From DATFVJ01 sp963826515 (GTDB lineage Bacteria; Actinomycetota; Actinomycetes; Streptosporangiales; Streptosporangiaceae): DNA of 64,000 bases. The notes beneath the pieces are model-generated. The model did not search any database and had not been told where the DNA came from. It was given only the letters and a program-made list of their open reading frames with translations. Below are positions 25,590-34,541 of the stretch, one piece after another. The position numbers and the translations under genes are program-made. Position 1 is the first letter of the stretch, and every line of letters begins with the position of its first letter. The stretch is from assembly GCA_963826515.1 (NCBI GenBank), contig CAWGXI010000005.1, forward strand, positions 310,001 to 374,000. The letters run 5' to 3'.

Positions 25590-26493
25590 CGGGTGTCCCG
25601 GCCGGTTCGCTGCGGTAGTAGGCGAGGAACAGTTCGTCGAGGTCGGCCGGCCGTGCCGTGATGTCGACCGGATCCAGCGCCGCAGCGACCCGCAGCAGCG
25701 GCGCAACCGCGCCACTCACCGACAGGACGGCTCGCCCGTCGACACACTGCAGGACCCGAACGCCGTCGAGGTTCGCGAAGGCCTCCGGGCGCACTGCGGA
25801 GCCGAACAGGAACTCGATCGTCCGGGGCGCGGACCTGCGCAGTCCTTCGACGGTGTCGGTGACGACGATGCGGCCGTCCTTGATGATCGAAAGCCGGTCC
25901 ACGGTGCGCTGCACCTCGTCCAGCTCGTGCGAGGAGAGGAACACGGTGCGGCCGTCGCCGACGGTCTCCCGCACCAGCCGGACGAACTCGTCCTGCAGCA
26001 GCGGGTCCAGACCGGCCGACGGCTCGTCGAGGACGAGCAGCTCGGGACGGTGCATGAAGGCGAGGACGAGGCCGATCTTCTGCCGGTTCCCCTTCGACAG
26101 CGCGCGCACCGGCCGGTCCAGCTCCGCGCCGAACCGTTCAACGAGCTCGTCGCGGTAGGTGGTCTCGCGCATGCCTCGCAGCCGGCCGAAGCGCTCCAAA
26201 TGCTGCCGTCCGGTCAGCCGTGGATAGAGGGCCAGCTCGCCGGGCAGGTAGCCAACGCGACGGTGGATCGCGACGCTGTCGCGCGTGGGGTCCAGGCCGA
26301 GCACCCGCACGTGGCCGGAGGCCGGCCGGTAGAGCCCGAGCAGCAGCCGGATCGTCGTCGACTTGCCGGCGCCGTTCGGCCCGAGGAACCCGAACACCTC
26401 ACCGGCGCCGATCTGGAAGCTCACCTCGGTGACTCCCCGGTTCGCACCGAAGGTGCGGGTCAGACCGTCGACGCTGACGACCTGCGCGGTCAT
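25579..26493 (-). CDS. ABC transporter ATP-binding protein
   Basis: 304 residues with every ABC motif: Walker A GPNGAGKST (about 38-46), signature LSKGNRQK (about 137), Walker B LLVLDEPSAGLDP and the H-loop SSHELDEV. The ~80-residue C-terminal extension is typical of antibiotic/daunorubicin-type exporter ATPases. ATG 26493 overlaps the tetR stop (ATGA), and the gene's own end overlaps the permease start, so the three genes are translationally coupled. Confidence 0.92.
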   Translation of the reverse strand: MTAQVVSVDGLTRTFGANRGVTEVSFQIGAGEVFGFLGPNGAGKSTTIRLLLGLYRPASGHVRVLGLDPTRDSVAIHRRVGYLPGELALYPRLTGRQHLERFGRLRGMRETTYRDELVERFGAELDRPVRALSKGNRQKIGLVLAFMHRPELLVLDEPSAGLDPLLQDEFVRLVRETVGDGRTVFLSSHELDEVQRTVDRLSIIKDGRIVVTDTVEGLRRSAPRTIEFLFGSAVRPEAFANLDGVRVLQCVDGRAVLSVSGAVAPLLRVAAALDPVDITARPADLDELFLAYYRSEPAGTPDGH

Positions 26494-27098
26494 CGGTTTG
26501 CCTTCCTTGGATTGCCGCGCAGAACGGCGTTGCTATACACGTCGAGCACAGTCTGGCTCCAGCGCACGATCCCCGGCCCGGCGAGTGGGTCGACGCCGAC
26601 CACCGCCCGGATCTGCTCGCGCAGGATCACCGCGCCGAGGTCGTTGACGAGCAGGAACGCTGCCTGCACGGCGGCGTCAGGCCCAAGCCTCATAAGGCCG
26701 GATGCCTCTAGCGCGGTAAACGCCGCCACGGTGACCCCGTAGAGCCTGCGGAACAGCGCCTCCGCCTGCGGACCGCCATCGACCAGGAGCCGGCGTAGGT
26801 AGGTGGTGACGTCGGGCTCGCGCTCCAGCAGATCGGCGAACGGCGAGACCATCGCGGCGACGTCAAGCTCGCCGATGAGGGCGAGCATCTGCTCGACCAC
26901 GCCCAGGACGTGCTCGTCGACGGCGGTCTTGAGGCCCTTCTTCGACTTGAAGTGATGGATGACCAGCGGGGCAGACACGCCGGACGCGGCCCCGATGTCG
27001 CGCACCGTCACCGCCGCCACGCCTCGCTCTGCGAACAGCCGCATGGCGGCGTCGCGGATGACCGCCATGGAGGTCAGGTCGGCCCGCGCTGAACGCAT
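26490..27098 (-). CDS. TetR-family transcriptional regulator
   Basis: 202 residues from ATG 27098. The N-terminal helix-turn-helix is standard: IRDAAMRLFAERGVAAVTVR then DIGAASGVSAPLVIHHFKSK. The ligand-binding domain follows. First gene of the exporter operon and probably its repressor: a promoter with an embedded perfect palindrome lies directly upstream, and the -10 box is only a few bases from the ATG, so the message is likely leaderless. Confidence 0.9.
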   Translation of the reverse strand: MRSARADLTSMAVIRDAAMRLFAERGVAAVTVRDIGAASGVSAPLVIHHFKSKKGLKTAVDEHVLGVVEQMLALIGELDVAAMVSPFADLLEREPDVTTYLRRLLVDGGPQAEALFRRLYGVTVAAFTALEASGLMRLGPDAAVQAAFLLVNDLGAVILREQIRAVVGVDPLAGPGIVRWSQTVLDVYSNAVLRGNPRKANR

Positions 27099-27104
27099 CT
27101 TCAG

Positions 27105-27133
27105 AAGATAGAACAATTGTTCAGCACTTGCAA
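27105..27133 (-). promoter_or_regulatory. Promoter and operator of the tetR-ABC operon
   Basis: On the minus strand TTGCAA (-35, 27128-27133) and TATCTT (-10, 27105-27110) are 17 bp apart. The spacer holds the perfect palindrome GAACAATTGTTC (27111-27122), a good TetR-dimer site that would block polymerase. The start ATG lies 6 bp past the -10 box. Confidence 0.72.
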
Positions 27134-27914
27134 GAGAAAAGTATTGCACTAAGCAAAGACCATCGGCGGTCGCTGGGCGGCGCCAAAGGCGACGACCGGG
27201 ATCCGGCACAGCGTCCATGCCAGCCGCCCGCCCGGGCGTGCCCGGTGAGCCGAAGGCCGCGATGGTTGACTGGCTCGACGCCGCCGACTCGTCCCCATGC
27301 TGCAGCCCGGAGCCGTCCGCGCCTAGCCGCCGCTGCCCATGGGCTTCCCGGGCACCAGCCCTCGCGGCCCCGGGTCATGCAGGGGCACGCCGAGATAGGT
27401 GCTTCCTGCGGGCTCCAGAACAGTGAGGTCGAGCTCAGCGTGCAGCCTGAGGTCGCCGGCGGGCGGCCTTCCAGGTGCTCGCGGTCCTGCCGCTGCTGCC
27501 CGGAGAACGCGTGCATGTCCAGTAGCAGCTCTTGCGCGGCTGGTGGCGCCGCGGTGAGCCCGCTAGGCTCGAACTGCCTGGTGGCCACTGGGTAGGGGTG
27601 CTGATGTCTGCCAGCCCGCAGAGCGACCGCGTGCGCGTCGAGCTGCTCGGGGGTCTTCAGAGCCAGCGTCGGTGGCCAGGCGGTGGCGGACACCGCGTGG
27701 CCGGGACGGCGGTCGGCTGAACTCGTGCAGCTTCTTGCCCTGGCCGATCATCACCGCCTGGCGCGGGAGCAGGTGATTTAGGCCCTGTGGCCGCACCTGG
27801 GCCCTGATGCGGGCGCCGCCAATTCTCGGCAAGGCTGCTCATCATGCCCGGCAGGCACCTGGCCGCCGGGACGCCGTGGTGCTGAGCGGCGGCCGGGTCA
27901 TGTTGTTCCCGTCA
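27134..27914. other. No confident gene; possible degraded minus-strand ORF
   Basis: The minus strand from about 27800 to 27390 has protein-like sense in alternating frames (NHLLPRQAVMIGQGKKLHEF, then PPTLALKTPEQLDAHAVALR and QELLLDMHAFSGQQRQDREH), suggesting a frameshifted gene of unknown family. The rest shows nothing I recognise. Confidence 0.3.
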
Positions 27915-28487
27915 TGTCAGGTGGAGACTGACGTCGAGTGCTTTGAGCGGGGGGCAGGGCTGGCTCTGCGCTCGCGGGACCGTGCTGCCTGCGCTGAAGC
28001 AGCGTCGGGCTACGCCGGTGATCTGCTCCCGGAATCGCTTTACGAAGAGTGGACGCAGACGCGCCGGGGCCACCTGAGATCGCTTCATGCCGGGCTATTG
28101 CGGCTCAGCGGCACGCATCGCCCTGGCATCCGCGCTCACCAGGCTCGCCCACCACGACCAGGCGCTGGCACTGTTCCCCCCACTGCTGGACCAGGCCCGC
28201 CGCGACGGGAACTGGCCTCAGCTGTGGACGGCGCTGCGCATACTCGCCGAACTGCTCACCGCACTCGGCCAGCCGCAGGCAGCAGCATTGCTGCCAGCCG
28301 CACCCCACGCGCCCTCAGCACCGGCCGTGACCGGCGAGGACGTCCAGCACTACCGCCAGCTCGAAAGCTGATCAGCCAGCAGACCAGCCGTGTTGCCCTC
28401 GACCAGATCACGACGCTCGCCCACCTGCTGCCCCGCACACAGGTCCACGACCGCGCGCTCGCCGTCATCGACAGCCTCACCCGCTGA
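27915..28487 (+). pseudogene. AfsR/SARP-type regulator remnant: BTAD piece and C-terminal TPR
   Basis: DVECFERGAGLALRSRDRAA then GYAGDLLPESLYEEWTQTRR is a BTAD helix pair. In another frame ALASALTRLAHHDQALALFP and WPQLWTALRILAELLTALGQ, and then LAHLLPRTQVHDRALAVIDS, form the C-terminal end of such regulators. The central ATPase is missing and the frame changes at least twice. Confidence 0.65.
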
Positions 28488-28584
28488 CACGCCCTCCAAA
28501 TCCGGGCGACCGATCCGAAGCCGGAAGAACACCACCCTGACGCGCTCACCCGGTCCAGCTAGGAAACGATCCCGGTACCCGCTG

Positions 28585-28622
28585 CAATATATTGTATGAC
28601 AGTCACTATGTATAATGAAGGA
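28585..28622 (+). promoter_or_regulatory. vapBC promoter/operator region
   Basis: An AT-rich island directly upstream of vapB. It contains the palindrome CAATATATTG (28585-28594) and a perfect -10 TATAAT (28611-28616) with GAAGGA next to the start. A palindromic site at this place fits VapB autorepression. No good -35 at 17 bp is seen. Confidence 0.55.
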
Positions 28623-28853
28623 ATGAAGACCATCACCATCACGATCCCCGAGGATCTCGACGAGCGCGCCGCGGCGGAGGCCCGCCGCCGGGGAATATCC
28701 AAGTCCGAGCTGATCCGTCAGGGACTTGGCTGCGTGCTTACCCCGGCGCCGCGCGAGCCCGGGGAGGATCCGTGGCACTCGCTGGCCGGCTTCGGGGCCG
28801 AAGACATCTCCGTGCGGCCAGGCGAAATCGACGACGTCATCTACAGCCAGTGA
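28623..28853 (+). CDS. vapB: VapB-type ribbon-helix-helix antitoxin
   Basis: 76 residues from ATG 28623. The N-terminal strand and helices MKTITITIPEDLDERAAAEA and RGISKSELIRQGL are a classic CopG/RHH DNA-binding fold. The C-terminal part (DPWHSLAGFGAEDISVRPGE) would wrap around the toxin. It ends in GTGA overlapping the toxin start. ATG 28596 upstream is in frame but would place the -10 box inside the gene, so I prefer 28623. Confidence 0.87.
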   Translation: MKTITITIPEDLDERAAAEARRRGISKSELIRQGLGCVLTPAPREPGEDPWHSLAGFGAEDISVRPGEIDDVIYSQ

Positions 28854-29538
28854 AGTTCGCCGATACCAGCTGGTGGGTAGCGTGGGCGCTGCCCGGCGAT
28901 GCCCGGCATCACGATGCCCTGGGCATGCTTGCCGCGCTCGGGCGATCCGAACAGGTGCTCACCAGCAACCTGGTGGCCGGGGAGACCTGGACGTTCCTGC
29001 GGCGCAAGGACAGCCACCGCACCGCGGTGGCCTTCCTCGACCGGGTCGGCGCCCTCATCACCGCTGATCGCCTCGTCATCCACCGCGTTACCGAAAACCA
29101 GGAGACGGCGGCCTGGGAATGGCTTCGCAAACACGACGAGCGGGTGTACTCCTACGTCGACGCGACGAGCTTTCGCATCATGAGGGACCGCCGGCTGCGC
29201 GAAGCCCTCGCGTTCGACCAGGACTTCGCCGCAGCCGGTTTCGTGGAAGTGCGGGCCTGACGCAGATGTCCGGCAAACTCATGCCTTAGCGATGCGGGCA
29301 GAACGGTAAACTGCGCCCTTCTCAGGCGACTCGCCGAAGGACCGAAGCCGAACCGCTCCCGCAGAGCCCGGCGAGCACGGACAGAACCGTCAGCCGAGCC
29401 GAAGGACGTCACTGGCCGACACCTGTGGGTGCCGGAAATCGTGTCACCCGCACCTGACCTGGGATTCCTGCATCCGGACTGATCTGTGGCGAACGGCAGC
29501 AAGGCTTAACCTGCCGGGTAGCCCCGGGGAATCTCACT
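28849..29538. repeat. 690-bp duplicated segment, copy 1 (vapC plus downstream non-coding)
   Basis: Matches 60443-61131 with only a few differences (for example GAAGCC/GAGGCC near 29200 and a one-base indel near 29507). The left edge is exactly the vapC start region; the right edge is AATCTCACT. The ~280-bp non-coding part is conserved as well as the gene and has no coding sense I can find. Confidence 0.9.
28850..29260 (+). CDS. vapC: VapC-type PIN-domain toxin ribonuclease
   Basis: 136 residues from GTG 28850, overlapping the vapB stop by four bases. PIN acidic residues are visible: FADTSWW (Asp 4), LVAGETWTF (Glu ~45), YVDATSF (Asp ~102) and AFDQDF (Asp ~121). Family knowledge: VapC toxins cleave tRNA or rRNA until VapB binds. 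The gene and 280 bp downstream are duplicated almost exactly at 60443-61131, there without vapB. Confidence 0.92.
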   Translation: MKFADTSWWVAWALPGDARHHDALGMLAALGRSEQVLTSNLVAGETWTFLRRKDSHRTAVAFLDRVGALITADRLVIHRVTENQETAAWEWLRKHDERVYSYVDATSFRIMRDRRLREALAFDQDFAAAGFVEVRA

Positions 29539-29560
29539 AATGTTCTGACGCGTGTCTCTC

Positions 29561-30715
29561 TTTAGTTTTCATTCAGGGTACGGGACAATGGCGCATGCCG
29601 AATCGCGCGCGGGTTTTGATAGTGCCGGATGGCGACCGGGAAGAGCTGGAGCGGCGGGCCCGGGCCAAGGGCGCCCCGGCCCGGGTGGTGGAGCGGGCCC
29701 GGATCGTGCTGCTGGCCGCCGAGGGCCTGACCGGGCCGCAGATCGCCGGGCGGGCCGGGTGCACCGAGCCGACGGTGGTCAAGTGGCGGCGGCAGTACGC
29801 GGAGGCCGGGCTGGCCGGGCTGCAGGACGCGCCGCGGCCGGGCGGGCCGCGGACGGTGCTCACCGATGCGGCGGTCAGCGAGATCTTGCCGGCGACCGTG
29901 ACCCCGCCGCCGGAGTCGCTGCGGGCGGCGGGGGTGACGCACTGGTCGGCGCGGCGGCTGGCGGACTGGCTGCGCCGCACCAAGGGGATCAAGGCCAGCC
30001 ACGACACGATTACCCGGCTGTGGCGGGCGACGGAGCTCCCTGGGCCGTACCGTGTGCCCAGCCTGGCACTGCGCAGCGCTCAGTCGGCGACCAGGCCCAG
30101 GTGAGCTCATGCCTCGTCGTCGATGGTTCTCTTACGGACGCGTCCGCAAGCGGTCCACCTGCGCAAACAGCTCATCCAAGATCACGAACCCCGGATAACC
30201 AGGCCCTGGACCGGACCCGGCCCATCCTGCCGATGCGGCCCGGGATCCCCGAGCGCCAGACCCACGACTACATCCGGCACGGCACCACCACCTTGTTCGC
30301 CGCCCTGGAGATCGCCACCGGCAAGGTCGTGGACGCCTGCAAGCCGCGGCACCGCCACACCGAGTTCCTGGCCTTCCTCAAGCAGGTCGCCGCCGCCTGG
30401 CCGGGCGTGCAGCTGCACGTCGTGTGCGACAACTACAGCACCCATAAACATGCCAAGGTCCGCGCCTGGCTGGCCAAAAACCCGCGGGTCCAGCTGCACT
30501 TCACCCCGACCAGCTGCTCGTGGCTCAACCTGGTGGAATGCTTCTTTTCGATCATCACCCGCCAGGCCATCCGCCGCGGGGCCTTCACCTCCGTCACCGA
30601 GCTGACCGACCGGATCAGCGCCTTCATCGAGCACTGGAACAGCCATCCCCGGCCCTTTACCTGGACCAAGGACGCCGACGAGATCCTCGGCTAGATCGAA
30701 CGCGCGAAGACTAAA
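29561..30715 (+). mobile_element. IS630-family element, degenerate
   Basis: Candidate terminal inverted repeats TTTAGTTTTC (29561-29570) and its counterpart TTTAGTCTTC on the other strand (30706-30715) bracket the transposase remains. The length, about 1.15 kb, is right for IS630. The expected TA target duplication is not clear. Confidence 0.6.
29595..30694 (+). pseudogene. IS630-family transposase, frameshifted with internal loss
   Basis: The first frame (to 30104) gives the helix-turn-helix half: RARIVLLAAEGLTGPQIAGR, TEPTVVKWRRQYAEAGLAGL. The second, from about 30190, gives the DDE half: ALDRTRPILPMRPGIPER, HDYIRHGTTTLFAALEIATG, VCDNYSTHKH (Asp) and SWLNLVECFFSIITR (Glu). The segment with the first catalytic Asp (usually VDEKSQ before ALDRT) is missing and replaced by unrelated sequence, so it is inactive. 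Confidence 0.85.
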
Positions 30716-30939
30716 ACAAGCGCCCTTACAGACCACTAACGCGGACTTCCGCTCCGGTAAATCGACCCCATCCGGTTGATCATGTCCCAGCGGCGGGCCT
30801 GCGGTAATGCCGGGATCTGCCCTGATACTGGCGCCCTGGCAAAGGCTGAAATCACGAACGAATCCACCAGTATGAAGATTGTTATCTATGCGATACATAA
30901 GCCTTCTGAGGGTGAAACGCCCGGTTTAGATCATCCCAG

Positions 30940-31510
30940 ATGACCACAAGCAGGCACGGGAAGGACGTTACCGGGCGTCGGCCGCAGGCCGACGGGCAGC
31001 GCGGCCGTGTGATAGATCAACACCATGACCGCTATACCGGCCCCACGGCCGGGCTGGGAGCTGCTGGCCGGCCAGTGAATCAGAGGCGCTATGAGGCGCT
31101 GCGCGCCTACCTGTATGAAGGTGCCGCGCTGCAACAGGCCGCTGATGCCGCCGGCTACACCCGCAACGCGTTCGCGTTCTTGGTCCGCGACCTGCGAGCG
31201 GGCAAGCTCACCATCTTCGCGCCGCCGGGGACCCCCGGCCGCAAGAGCGCCCCGAAAACGGACGCCGCCCGCGGCCGGGTCATCGAGCTCCGCCGCGAGG
31301 GCCTGTCGGTCTACGAGATCAGCAGGCGGCTCGCCGGTGAGGGTACCCCGCTGGGCCGCACCGCCGTCAGCGGCGTCCTGCGCGAGGAAGGCTTCGGGCG
31401 GCTGCTGCGCGGCCCCGCGCCTGAGGCCAGCACCAGCCCGGCCACCCCCGGCCGCCCGGCTGCCAGCCGCCGCCATCACTGACTTCGCCGCCCTGCCTGC
31501 ACGCTCGTAG
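30940..31510 (+). pseudogene. Transposase N-terminal HTH fragment
   Basis: Reads RRYEALRAYLYEGAALQQAA then GYTRNAFAFLVRDLRAGKLT and a second helix pair GRVIELRREGLSVYEISRRL, the double-HTH start of a DDE transposase family common in Streptomyces. A frame change near 31450 moves into LPAAAITDFAALPARS and the sequence is then cut. Start codon uncertain. Confidence 0.6.
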
Positions 31511-31516
31511 ACCGCC

Positions 31517-31975
31517 ATGGCCGGGCTGCTGCTGGCCATCCCGGACCTGGTCGCCCCCGCTCCAGCAGCCCGCCATCACCGGACTGCGGCAGTGGCACCG
31601 CGAGAACCCGCCGGTCCCGGCAGCTTCATGTTCACCGCCCGCGGCACCGCCAGGAAGATGAGCACCGACGCCGTCGCGGAGCGCATCAAGATCCACGCCG
31701 CCTCAGCAGCCGCGACATGCCCCGGGATCGCCGCCAAGAACGTCACCCCGCATGTCCTGCGGCACTCTTTCGCGATGAAGCTGCAATCCGCAGGCGCCGG
31801 CGGGCCGTCCATCGCCCTCATGCTCGGCCACGAATCTCCCGCATCGACACGTCCCTACCTGCACGCCGACCTCGAACTCAAGCAGAAGGCACTCGACCGG
31901 ACCGCACCGCCGCACACCCGGCCCGGCCGCTACACGCCCCCTGACAAGCTCCTCGCCTTCCTCGAAAGCCTGTGA
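31517..31975 (+). pseudogene. Tyrosine recombinase C-terminal fragment
   Basis: The first ~12 residues (MAGLLLAIPDLVA) belong to the preceding transposase family. From about residue 40 the frame carries the recombinase core: TPHVLRHSFAMKLQSAG (R-x-x-R-H box), ALMLGHESPASTRPYLH with the second His/Arg region and the catalytic Tyr, and a C-terminus PGRYTPPDKLLAFLESL. The N-terminal two thirds are missing. It is a chimera formed by deletion. Confidence 0.7.
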
Positions 31976-31987
31976 GACTATGCCGCA

Positions 31988-32660
31988 CTATGCGGCGAGG
32001 GCACCGCCCTGACCAGCGGCGGGACCGCCGCGAACCGCGAACATCGGCATAACCGCAGCATCGGGATAATTATCCAGGCTGATCATGGGGTAGTCCCGGT
32101 GCGCGATCAGGCCGTCCCATTCGCGGTCCAGGGTGGCCAGCGCCTTCTTCGCCGGCTGCTGCAAGCCGTGGGCGGTGATCTGCTTCGCCCGGGCCTCATC
32201 GATCACGCCGATTGCCTTATCCCAGGCCGTGTACGCCTCGTCCAGCCGGGCAGCGGCCGCTGCCTTCTCCCGCGGCGCGGGGGCGGCCGCGCTGCTCCAG
32301 GCGGCCATGAGCTCATCGTGGGCGGCATACAGGTCCCTGATCCGCTCCAGCCACGCCTGCGTCCAGTACTTCAGCTGGGCGGGATTCGCGTCCCCGGCGC
32401 GCACGAAATGCCGGCGGATGTGGGCCCAGCAGTACAGGTTCACCAGCCCGTCCGCCTTCTTGCCTGCTGACTGGTACACGGCGTAGAAGTCGCTGGAGAT
32501 GACCAGCCGCCGCGGCCCGTCCCCGTCCCCGGTGAGCTGGCCGGTGTCCTCGTCGATGCCGGCGTGGCGGGCCAGCACCGCCCCGGACCTCGTCGGGTCC
32601 ATCACGAAGCAGACGGTGTCCGGGCCGAACAGGATGGGCTGCGCGGCGAGGTCCCGTTTC
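31988..32660 (-). pseudogene. IS66-family transposase fragment
   Basis: The minus strand reads RRLVISSDFYAVYQSAGKKA then LVNLYCWAHIRRHFVRAGDA and a long helical stretch to about residue 200, the DDE core of IS66 TnpC. The upstream N-terminal zinc-finger region and the true start are missing, and the C-terminus is cut after MISLDNYPDAA. Confidence 0.72.
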
Positions 32661-32716
32661 CTCGCGGTTGCGGGTCACCCGGCGGGCACCTTTCAGTGCA
32701 CCAGGGCTCCAGTGAC

Positions 32717-32850
32717 TTATGCCGCGTGCGCGATGGGGCTCGCGTGGATGTAGTGGATGTACTCGTGGCAGGGAGCGCAGACTTTACCGATCGCCTGGCC
32801 CTTGAATTGGTGCCTGACCTGGGCCTTCACATGGCGTGCGTGTGTTCGCG
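32717..32850 (-). other. Possible HNH-type tail fragment
   Basis: A short minus-strand frame ends VRHQFKGQAIGKVCAPCHEY and IHYIHASP before its stop. The CxxCHxxIH pattern resembles the end of an HNH domain, but only about 40 residues remain and the upstream part is not recognisable. Confidence 0.25.
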
Positions 32851-32876
32851 ACGTGGCCGGGTCTGTTCGGCCCGGG

Positions 32877-33517
32877 TCAGTGGCGTGGCTTGCGCCGGCG
32901 TGCGGTGATCATCTGCGCCAGGCGGTAACGTGTGGCGGCGGTGGCTTCCTGACGGTCGCGTAGCGTCGGCCGGGGCGAGGCGCGGTGCCGAGGATAAGGA
33001 CGCCCCAGGCGCCGATGCTGACCTGGCAGATGTGGCCGAGGACGATATCGCGGTCGTGTTCGTCGTCGTGGCCGGTGACCAGGTAAGTGCCGGGGCTGGC
33101 CGGGATCGGGCCTGAACCGGGCGGTCGCGGTGATCTTGCCGGCCACCTCGGCCCGGAACGAGGCCCCGGCTTCGGCGGGTGTGGCGCGCACCGGGCTGGG
33201 CGGGGTTGTTCCGGCTCGGAGTCGCGGCGGGGCGGGGCCGCCTCACGTGGGGTTTGCCCGGCGGCGGCGAGGGCGGCGGGTCGATCAGATCGTGGCAGGC
33301 GGCGGTCAGGACGACAGCGTCGGTGGCGCCGGTGGCCGGCGGCAGGGTCTGCTGGCCGCGTCGGCAAGCGCGGTCGGCGTGGGCGGTCAGCGGCCGCCAG
33401 GCGGGACCGGTACGCCTTGGCCTGGCAGGACCTGGAGCAGTACAGGCTCTGGCGGCCACGGCGGGGCCGGGCAGGAACGATGGCCGGGCAAGCTCCGGCG
33501 GGAGGATCGGTGGTCAC
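32877..33517 (-). pseudogene. Frameshifted hypothetical protein with zinc-ribbon-like start
   Basis: Protein-like sense moves across frames: CPAIVPARPRRGRQSLYCSR SCQAKAYRSRL near the start (paired Cys), TDAVVLTAACHDLIDPP, then ASFRAEVAGKITATARFRPD and YLVTGHDDEHDRDIVLGHIC. At least two frameshifts are needed to join them. No family name. It overlaps the end of the 33387 gene on the same strand and looks like mobile-element cargo in decay. Confidence 0.4.
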
Positions 33518-33899
33518 GGGGCGCCGACTGCGTCACGTGATGTGACCGGCGGCGGGCGGTCAGAACGGCGTCGCCGATGTCGCGGGGATCCACGTGCAGG
33601 CAGCAGCCGGTCAGGCCGGCGAGCCAGGGCGCGGGGGTTTCGGTGGCTTGGGTGACGATGAACGTGGTGCCGCGGGTGTCCTGCTTGACGACCAGGAACG
33701 GGGTGCCGTCGTCGTGCCGGCCGACCGACGGCAGGTGGCGCATGTCACCATTCCAGCCGATGCGCAGTCCGGCGTCGGCGAGCGCGAGGACGGCCTGCAG
33801 CGCCCACCGGGTGCGCGCAGGATCGCCGTTCAGCCAGGCGGGCAGCGGCGTCATGTCGTCGAAGTCGTCGATCGGGACGGTGAGCGCGTGGATGAGCAC
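33387..33899 (-). CDS. Hypothetical protein
   Basis: Up to 170 residues. The first ~118 look like a compact domain (MLIHALTVPIDDFDDMTPLP, ARTRWALQAVLALADAGLRI, LAGLTGCCLHVDPRDIGDAV). The remainder is Arg/Pro-rich and reads through the start of the next, frameshifted gene, so the native stop was probably near 33540 and has been lost by a frameshift. Unknown family. It lies 10 bp downstream of the DUF6262-like gene and may be part of the same transposon module. Confidence 0.5.
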   Translation of the reverse strand: MLIHALTVPIDDFDDMTPLPAWLNGDPARTRWALQAVLALADAGLRIGWNGDMRHLPSVGRHDDGTPFLVVKQDTRGTTFIVTQATETPAPWLAGLTGCCLHVDPRDIGDAVLTARRRSHHVTQSAPRDHRSSRRSLPGHRSCPAPPWPPEPVLLQVLPGQGVPVPPGGR

Positions 33900-33909
33900 G
33901 AGTGTCCGT

Positions 33910-34479
33910 TCATCGGGCCGGCGCGGGCGGGCCGGCCGGGTGAGCGAGGAGCTGGGCTTCGAGCTGGGCGATGTGCCGGTCGGCGAAGCGGACGTTGGAC
34001 CGGGCGGCCTCCAGCCGTTCCTGCAGGGTCCGGTTCTCGCCGGCGAGCTGGCGGAGGCGTTGCTTGAGGGTGGTGTTCTCGCTGGTCAGCCGCTGGACGG
34101 TGTCGGCGGTGCCGCCTGCTTCGGCGTCGCGGGCCTGTCCCATCAACACGGCGATGCGCTCGCGCTGGGCGCGGATCTCGGCGTGCGCGGTCTTCAACGC
34201 CGCCTCGGCGTTCAGGGCGCGTTCCCGCTAGATGGCCTCCTGCTGGACGTCGGCGCTGGCCACTGCCCGGGCGCGCTGCCGGCCGCTGGCGGCGATCGCG
34301 TCGGTGACCAGGGCGCGGGCGCCAGGGTTTTCGTAGAGAAAGGTCCTTGACACCGCGGCCCGTAGCCCGACCGCCGGGTAGGTGATCGGCGTTCTGGCGC
34401 GGCGCAAGCGTTGAGAGTTGACAAGAGCAGGTCGTGCGGCTGCTCCATGCGGCTGATAGCCGCCCTCGGTTACGTCCAT
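33910..34479 (-). pseudogene. DUF6262-family gene with an in-frame amber codon
   Basis: One continuous frame runs from 34479 to 33910 except for a single TAG at 34228-34230 (QQEAI-stop-RERALNAEAALKTAHAEI). Before it: TPITYPAVGLRAAVSRTFLY ENPGARALVTDA, a winged-helix-like start. After it: a long coiled coil (LTSENTTLKQRLRQLAGENR TLQERLEAA). DUF6262 proteins accompany tyrosine-recombinase transposons of the Tn554 kind. A CAG-to-TAG change would explain the stop. As written it is interrupted. Confidence 0.72.
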
Positions 34480-34541
34480 GCTCCTGGCCAGCTCAACCCT
34501 CCTGCAGTGGCGCGTGCCTGTGAGCGCCGTGGAACGGCTTG

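Noticed and set aside
29260..29538. Group II intron 5' end in the 280-bp non-coding part of the vapC duplication
   Set aside because: On the minus strand it begins GTGAG rather than GTGYG and no RT gene follows in copy 1. Left as unexplained.
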